NCBI RefSeq assembly: GCF_001886195.1
Contig: NZ_JXLB01000015.1
Span: 212 to 64,211, forward strand
Direction: 5' to 3'
DNA: 64,000 bases
From: Enterococcus ratti
GTDB lineage: Bacteria; Bacillota; Bacilli; Lactobacillales; Enterococcaceae
Shown here: positions 59,745 to 64,000 of the stretch, one piece after another
Layout of the letters: every line of letters starts with the position of its first letter
Numbering within the stretch: the stretch's first letter is position 1
The notes under the pieces: generated by a model
Told to the model about the DNA's origin: nothing
The model's input: the letters and a program-made list of their open reading frames with translations, nothing else
Databases searched by the model: none
Position numbers and translations under genes: made by a program

Positions 59745-60743
59745 CTACTTTATAGAATTCGACTGGGTGTATAAACTTGTACTGTGTCCCGGTTGGGTAC
59801 GCTCTTTAGGATTAATAAAGTGTAGCGCGTTATTGACTGCTGTAGGAGCCTCTCCAAAACCTGTAGCTATCAATTTAACTTTTCCTTTGTAAGAACAAAT
59901 GTCTCCGGCTGCATATACTCCCGGCATTGATGTCGACATGTCAGAGTTTACAACTATCGCATTTCTAGAACTTTCAAGGCCCCACGAAGAGAGCTGATCA
60001 AGTGTGGAGGTAAAGCCATAATTAACAATTAAGGAATCCACCATTAAATGGATGGTTTCGTCACTTTTTACCATTTTTAAACGAATATTAGATAATTCGC
60101 CGTTTTCTCCAGATAATTTATCAATGAGATAAGGAGTTAAGAGATTAACGGATGAATTTTTTAGTAAATTTACGCTGTGTTCATGCCCTCTAAATTCTGT
60201 ACGCCGGTGAATAAGATAAACTTCACTAGCAATTGAATCCAGCGTTAATGCCCAGTCGATGGCTGAATCACCTCCACCTGCAATGGCTACTTTTTTCCCA
60301 GCGTATTTCATTAAGTTGTTTACGAAATAATCTAATCCATGATTTTCAAAAGTAGTGGCTTCAGATAATTTTAATTTTCTAGGTTGGAAAGAACCATTTC
60401 CCAAAGTCAAAATAACAGCTTTTGAGTAATGAGTGTCTTTGTTAGTAGTAATTTCAATCAGATTCTCTTCTTTAGCGATTGAAAGGACCTCTTCATTTAA
60501 ATGAAATGAATGATTGAAAGCTGTGAGCTGTTTTTCAAGATTAGTTACTAGTTCATTTGCTTTAATTGCTGGGAAGCCGGGAATATCATAAATATATTTT
60601 TCAGGGTAAAGTGCTGCTAGTTGTCCACCTAGTTGAGGTAAACTGTCAATGATTTTCGTTTTTGCTTGTCGCATCCCTGCATAAAACGCAGCAAACATTC
60701 CTACTGGTCCGGCACCTATAATTGTAATATCATAGATTTCCAT
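59745..60743 (-). CDS. Ferredoxin/flavodoxin-NADP+ reductase, YumC type
   Basis: About 332 residues, thioredoxin-reductase-like flavoprotein without the CxxC pair. The FAD motif is GAGPVGMFAAFYAG, the NADPH motif GGGDSAIDWA, and the C-terminal ATGFGEAPTAVNNA is typical of the YumC/TrxR-like group. It passes electrons from NADPH to ferredoxin or flavodoxin. ATG 60743 follows AGGAGG; the frame extends 8 codons further. Confidence 0.9.
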   Translation of the reverse strand: MEIYDITIIGAGPVGMFAAFYAGMRQAKTKIIDSLPQLGGQLAALYPEKYIYDIPGFPAIKANELVTNLEKQLTAFNHSFHLNEEVLSIAKEENLIEITTNKDTHYSKAVILTLGNGSFQPRKLKLSEATTFENHGLDYFVNNLMKYAGKKVAIAGGGDSAIDWALTLDSIASEVYLIHRRTEFRGHEHSVNLLKNSSVNLLTPYLIDKLSGENGELSNIRLKMVKSDETIHLMVDSLIVNYGFTSTLDQLSSWGLESSRNAIVVNSDMSTSMPGVYAAGDICSYKGKVKLIATGFGEAPTAVNNALHFINPKERTQPGHSTSLYTQSNSIK

Positions 60744-61043
60744 AAAAACATTCCTCCTCATACTCACACTATAGCAGAATTTAATTGAGAATTCTTCTCA
60801 AATAATTAATTTAAATATAAATAAAAGATTAAAAAAACAGAAGAAGTAAGATGGAATTTAATGTCTTAGATAAAAAATCGAATTTTTTATTCAGTTAGCG
60901 AATAAATAGTTATTTTCTTGAAAAGAGGTTATCATTTTTATGAGGAATTCGTTCTTTTTCAGTTTCTTAAGTTTCCTATAACAGAGAACGGTTAGAATAT
61001 GTTATGATTACGAAGAAGGAATAATTTTTAGGAGGACAATCAT
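60744..61043. other. Divergent intergenic region
   Basis: Promoters of the YumC-type gene and cyclophilin gene lie here. A TATGAT-like -10 near 61003 and AGGAGG at 61031 belong to the cyclophilin gene. No open frame. Confidence 0.45.
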
Positions 61044-61628
61044 ATGGTATTTCCACAATTGAATTTAGAAAATGAAAAAGGACCTAAAGCAGTTATTAAA
61101 ACAAATCGTGGGGACATTACGATTCAGTTATTCCCAGAACTAGCACCTAAAACGGTCAAAAATTTTATTGAATTAGCGAAAAAAGGTTATTATGACGGTG
61201 TGATTTTTCATCGTGTCATTCCAGATTTTATGATTCAAGGCGGTGATCCAACTGGGACAGGCATGGGTGGTGAAAGCATCTACGGTAAAAGCTTTGAAGA
61301 TGAATTTAGTCGTGAATTATTCAATTTACGTGGTGCTTTATCAATGGCTAACTCGGGACCAAATACTAATGGGAGTCAGTTTTTTATTGTTAATAATAAA
61401 AATGTACCAGTAAACATGCTTGATCAGTTAGATGGAGCGGGTTTTCCAAAGGAGATTATTGAAGCATACAAGAATGGAGGAACACCTTGGCTTGATTTTC
61501 GTCATACTGTTTTTGGTCATGTGACAACTGGAATGAAAACGGTAGATGACATTGCTAATGTACAACGCGGACCACAAGATCGTCCAGTTCATGATGTAGT
61601 GATTGAAGAAGTGGAGATTTCAGACTAG
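61044..61628 (+). CDS. Cyclophilin-type peptidyl-prolyl isomerase
   Basis: 194 residues. The cyclophilin motifs are present: [19 protein letters not shown] with the catalytic Arg, ALSMANSG and GSQFFIV, and VFGHVTTGM. No signal peptide, so it is cytosolic. It speeds folding at Xaa-Pro bonds. AGGAGG precedes the ATG and a terminator follows. Confidence 0.93.
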   Translation: MVFPQLNLENEKGPKAVIKTNRGDITIQLFPELAPKTVKNFIELAKKGYYDGVIFHRVIPDFMIQGGDPTGTGMGGESIYGKSFEDEFSRELFNLRGALSMANSGPNTNGSQFFIVNNKNVPVNMLDQLDGAGFPKEIIEAYKNGGTPWLDFRHTVFGHVTTGMKTVDDIANVQRGPQDRPVHDVVIEEVEISD

Positions 61629-61653
61629 TTTTGTTTCATATTCATAACAAAAA

Positions 61654-61705
61654 AGAACAAATCGAAATGGCTATAGACTGTTTCGGTTTGTTTGTTCTGT
61701 CACTT
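61654..61705 (+). terminator. Terminator after cyclophilin gene
   Basis: AGAACAAATCGAAA pairs with TTTCGG(...)TTTGTTCT (with a bulge), then T-rich. Confidence 0.65.
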
Positions 61706-61745
61706 GGTCTAAGTAGGTAGAAAATAGACAAAATTTTTTTAAGAT

Positions 61746-62893
61746 TTACGTAAAAGCTTTTTTGATGCGAGTTAAACTATCGAGTAGTACTTCTTTGTGA
61801 CAAGCTAAATTTAATCGCATATGAGAATGTCGGCAGGATCAAACGTAATACCAGCATTTACACAACTTTTCCATTTATTAATTAAAGATGATTCTAATGC
61901 CTTATCGTCTGGTTCATAATCCGTAAAATCCAATCACAGTAGACAAGTCTTCGCAGGAAACATCACGCCTAATTTGGGCAAACACTGTTTGAAAAAACTG
62001 ATGCAAACTATGCATTTTTTCTATATATGGATATGGCAAGAGATGATGTAGCTCCTTCTTGCCAGTTTCATAAGCCGCTCGTGTACCGATCAATCCAAAT
62101 TATTGATTTCTTGTTGTTGATTCATTAATAAGTGGTGTTCAAACAGTTCTTTTAATTCAGATTTTTTATGAAAACCATTGAACGTTTAATAGCTACTAAA
62201 TAATAAAAATTTTTATAGCAGAAGCAAATGTGATCAAAGAATAGTTTAACTTTTCGTCTATAGTTAGCATAAAAGTGAAGCAATTTTTCGAAAAACTGAT
62301 GTGTTGATGTATCTCATCATTAAAAAGAAAAATATGAATATAGATGACTTAAATTTACTACTACTTCTTTTTTTAAAATATGTACTCTTGGATTATGTAG
62401 ATTGCTAAGGAAGATGGCCTTTATTTTTTGCTCATTTCTTTTTTTCATTTCTTGATAATCCATTGTGAATTTTTTCTTTTTTATTAACGGAGTGTGTACA
62501 AGTGTTTGCTGATTATTTTTGATGATCGAAGCAAATGACAGAGGATTGTGTATAAGAATACGATCACCCGATTATGTGAATGCTGGAATAGCACAGCTAA
62601 ACTGAATAATGCGCCGCTAGTAAAAATGATATTATCTTTTGCTAAAGCGACTGGATGTTTCTGTTTTCTCAATGGATGATTGTTTGATATAATTTTTCGG
62701 AAATGATTAAATAATCAAAAATCCCCTGAGAAATATATTTTTTAAACACATTTTTAACGCCTGTTGGAGAGAAGAAATCCATGTTTGCTACTCATAAAGG
62801 CAATAAGTCGTTCGCATGATAAGTTTGTACAATTGAATCCCATTTTATACTTTCAGTGTTTTTTCTTGAAATAGTGTTGTCAAATTCGCTCAT
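61746..62893 (-). pseudogene. Decayed PatB/MalY-type C-S lyase
   Basis: The minus strand begins MSEFDNTISRKNTESIKWDS and reads to DLLPL, where TGA replaces the Trp of the family's LPLWVADMDF, then continues VANMDFFSPTGV. Further pieces follow in shifting frames (NIIFTSGALFSLAV, ASIIKNNQQTLVH, PLIKKKKFTMDY), and the end reads MRLNLACHKEVLLDSLTRIKKAFT, the true C-terminus. The total, 1148 bases, equals the normal 380-390 codons. Many frameshifts and stops show long decay. This family (cystathionine beta-lyase / cysteine desulfhydrase) is PLP-dependent; that step is lost here unless a second copy exists. Confidence 0.88.
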
Positions 62894-62983
62894 AAGAAGC
62901 CCCCGTTTTCTATTGATTATTTTCCAAACTTCTTTTTTTAAGACATTTACAGTATAATAATAAATGCGAAGAGAGGGAAGTAC

Positions 62984-63364
62984 ATGATATATAAAATTGG
63001 TCAAATAATTAAAGGAAGAATCACTGGTATACAGCCCTATGGAGCATTTGTTTCTTTAGATGAAGAAACACAAGGTCTGATCCACGTTTCAGAAGTACAA
63101 TCTGGGTATACTAAAAGCATTCATACTTTATTGAAAATCGATCAATCAGTAACCGTTCAAATTATCGATATTGATGCGTACTCGAAGAAAATTAGTTTAT
63201 CGTTACGCACATTGGAAAAAAAGAATGCTGCTATTGCTTATCGAAAGAAAAGATACTTTACCAATAAAAACAAAAAAATCGGTTTTGCAACGCTTGCGGA
63301 ACAGTTGCCTAAATGGGTAAATGAAGCGTTAAGAGAATTAGAACAGAAAGAAAATAAGAAATAA
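62984..63364 (+). CDS. S1-domain RNA-binding protein (CvfD/GSP13-like)
   Basis: 126 residues. The N-terminal 70 residues are an S1 RNA-binding domain (GRITGIQPYGAFVSLDEE ... GLIHVSEV); the rest is basic and helical. Relatives such as CvfD and general stress protein 13 affect translation and stress response by binding RNA or ribosomes. AGAGGGAAGTAC precedes the ATG. Confidence 0.85.
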   Translation: MIYKIGQIIKGRITGIQPYGAFVSLDEETQGLIHVSEVQSGYTKSIHTLLKIDQSVTVQIIDIDAYSKKISLSLRTLEKKNAAIAYRKKRYFTNKNKKIGFATLAEQLPKWVNEALRELEQKENKK

Positions 63365-63438
63365 AAAGTATATTTTTTTCTGAAAATATGCTAGAATTTT
63401 TATGTAAGCTACAGAACGAGTTGATCGAGGTGAAAATT

Positions 63439-63801
63439 TTGGCAAGCAAAAAAGTCGCTGGTACAATTATGTTGCATTTGGAGGATGGATCAAAAAAATT
63501 TTTAGTCCATTCGATTGATAACAAACTGGAGTTTGCATTAGCAGAGCTTTCAGAAGAAAAAACTGGGTTAGCAAATATGCTTAGTTTTTTAAAAGAAATT
63601 GTTCATATTGATGTTCGCAAAATTAATTTGATGGAATTGACAAACACACACGTTAACCACGAGAATATTCCATTGTTTGTTTTTGAAACGGAGCAAAAAA
63701 GTCAAAGTGAAATATTAGGTGAAGGTTATCTTTGGGAGGGTCCAGATCAAATGCGCACTGTTCTTGGAACTTACGAAGTGGAAGGAGTTCCTCTTTTTTA
63801 A
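63439..63801 (+). CDS. Conserved hypothetical protein
   Basis: About 120 residues. I chose TTG 63439 because GAGGTG lies 7 bases upstream and the protein then begins MASKKVAGTIMLHLEDGSKK; the frame is also open from 63388. It is soluble and alpha/beta, with no recognised catalytic motif. It lies 74 bases after the S1-domain gene in the same direction and may be co-transcribed. Confidence 0.65.
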   Translation: MASKKVAGTIMLHLEDGSKKFLVHSIDNKLEFALAELSEEKTGLANMLSFLKEIVHIDVRKINLMELTNTHVNHENIPLFVFETEQKSQSEILGEGYLWEGPDQMRTVLGTYEVEGVPLF

Positions 63802-64000
63802 TGTCGTAAATGAAGTAAAATCAAAAGCAGCATGAATTTTTTGCGACCATTAATAAAGAGAAGGAGGAGAACGTTCAACTGAATTAAAAAATAGCTTTTT
63901 TAAGCAGAAAAATTTTCTTTTTTACCTTCAAAATACAGGTTACTTTAAAAAAAAAGAAAAAATTCATAAGAATGGTTATTGACGTTCCTCATTCTACATG
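63802..64000. other. Window end, nothing recognised
   Basis: AT-rich. AAGGAGGAGAACG near 63861 resembles a ribosome-binding site, but the following frame closes quickly. The region may be the upstream part of a gene beyond the window. Confidence 0.35.

Noticed and set aside
62484-63004. Open frames of 62 and 70 codons on the minus strand.
   Set aside because: They are pieces of the decayed PatB/MalY gene in different frames, not separate genes.

Overview
The window comes from a low-GC Firmicute of the Enterococcaceae. Evidence from the sequence: a T-box leader, a THF riboswitch, an RNase J2-type nuclease, a MafR/Mga-type regulator, the yutD / HAD / TIGR01906-type membrane protein order, and the remains of an AAC(6')-I acetyltransferase gene of the kind enterococci carry. 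The chitin-degrading pair and the many decayed genes would fit an insect-associated, genome-reducing member such as Melissococcus or a relative of Enterococcus. The genus is an inference; the species cannot be fixed from the sequence alone.

Layout. 0.1-5.5 kb: MFS exporter with divergent TetR regulator and a perfect operator palindrome, DUF1033 protein, topoisomerase III, and a frameshifted prolyl-tRNA editing protein. 5.5-8.1 kb: T-box leader with a duplicated antiterminator unit, then a three-gene amino-acid ABC transporter whose lipoprotein gene is broken at a poly-A run. 8.4-12.6 kb: 6-phospho-beta-glucosidase and FtsK/SpoIIIE translocase. 12.8-15.05 kb: a four-gene operon that looks like a type VII secretion 'reverse' lipase toxin with a membrane-anchored immunity candidate and two small helical partners. 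15.1-17.1 kb: IS remnant, rlmN and an aac(6')-like pseudogene. 17.2-25.5 kb: Nudix regulator, metG, amino-acid permease, the tatD-rnmV-ksgA group, and an ECF S component under two NiaR-like operators. 25.7-32 kb: CcpA-controlled sugar ABC ATPase, decayed mgsA, folT with THF riboswitch, and a heterodimeric ABC exporter. 32.2-37.6 kb: decayed sigma-54 activator, chitin-active LPMO, Rgg-like regulator, GH18 chitinase. 38-43 kb: gpsA, galU (with altered conserved residues), small membrane proteins, SIS protein, CsbD, plus AT-rich intergenic DNA with candidate small RNAs and peptides. 43.9-50.4 kb: RNase J2, ytkL-ytoI-nrnA group, YjdM protein, membrane Zn protease. 50.7-54.6 kb: MafR-like and TetR regulators, a small membrane-anchored protein, and a PucR/CdaR-type regulator gene interrupted by TGA. 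54.7-63.8 kb: tadA, SRP RNA, nucleotidase, yutD-HAD-membrane protein group, PgpA, YumC-type reductase, cyclophilin, decayed patB/malY, S1-domain protein.

The strongest themes are (1) gene decay: at least eight recognisable broken genes, several hit in metabolism (methylglyoxal synthase, cystathionine beta-lyase, sugar PTS activator, amino-acid uptake); (2) retained chitin degradation with a regulator lying between the divergent LPMO and chitinase genes; and (3) an orphan type VII lipase effector module at 12.8-15.05 kb, which I regard as the best candidate for an interesting, poorly described system here.
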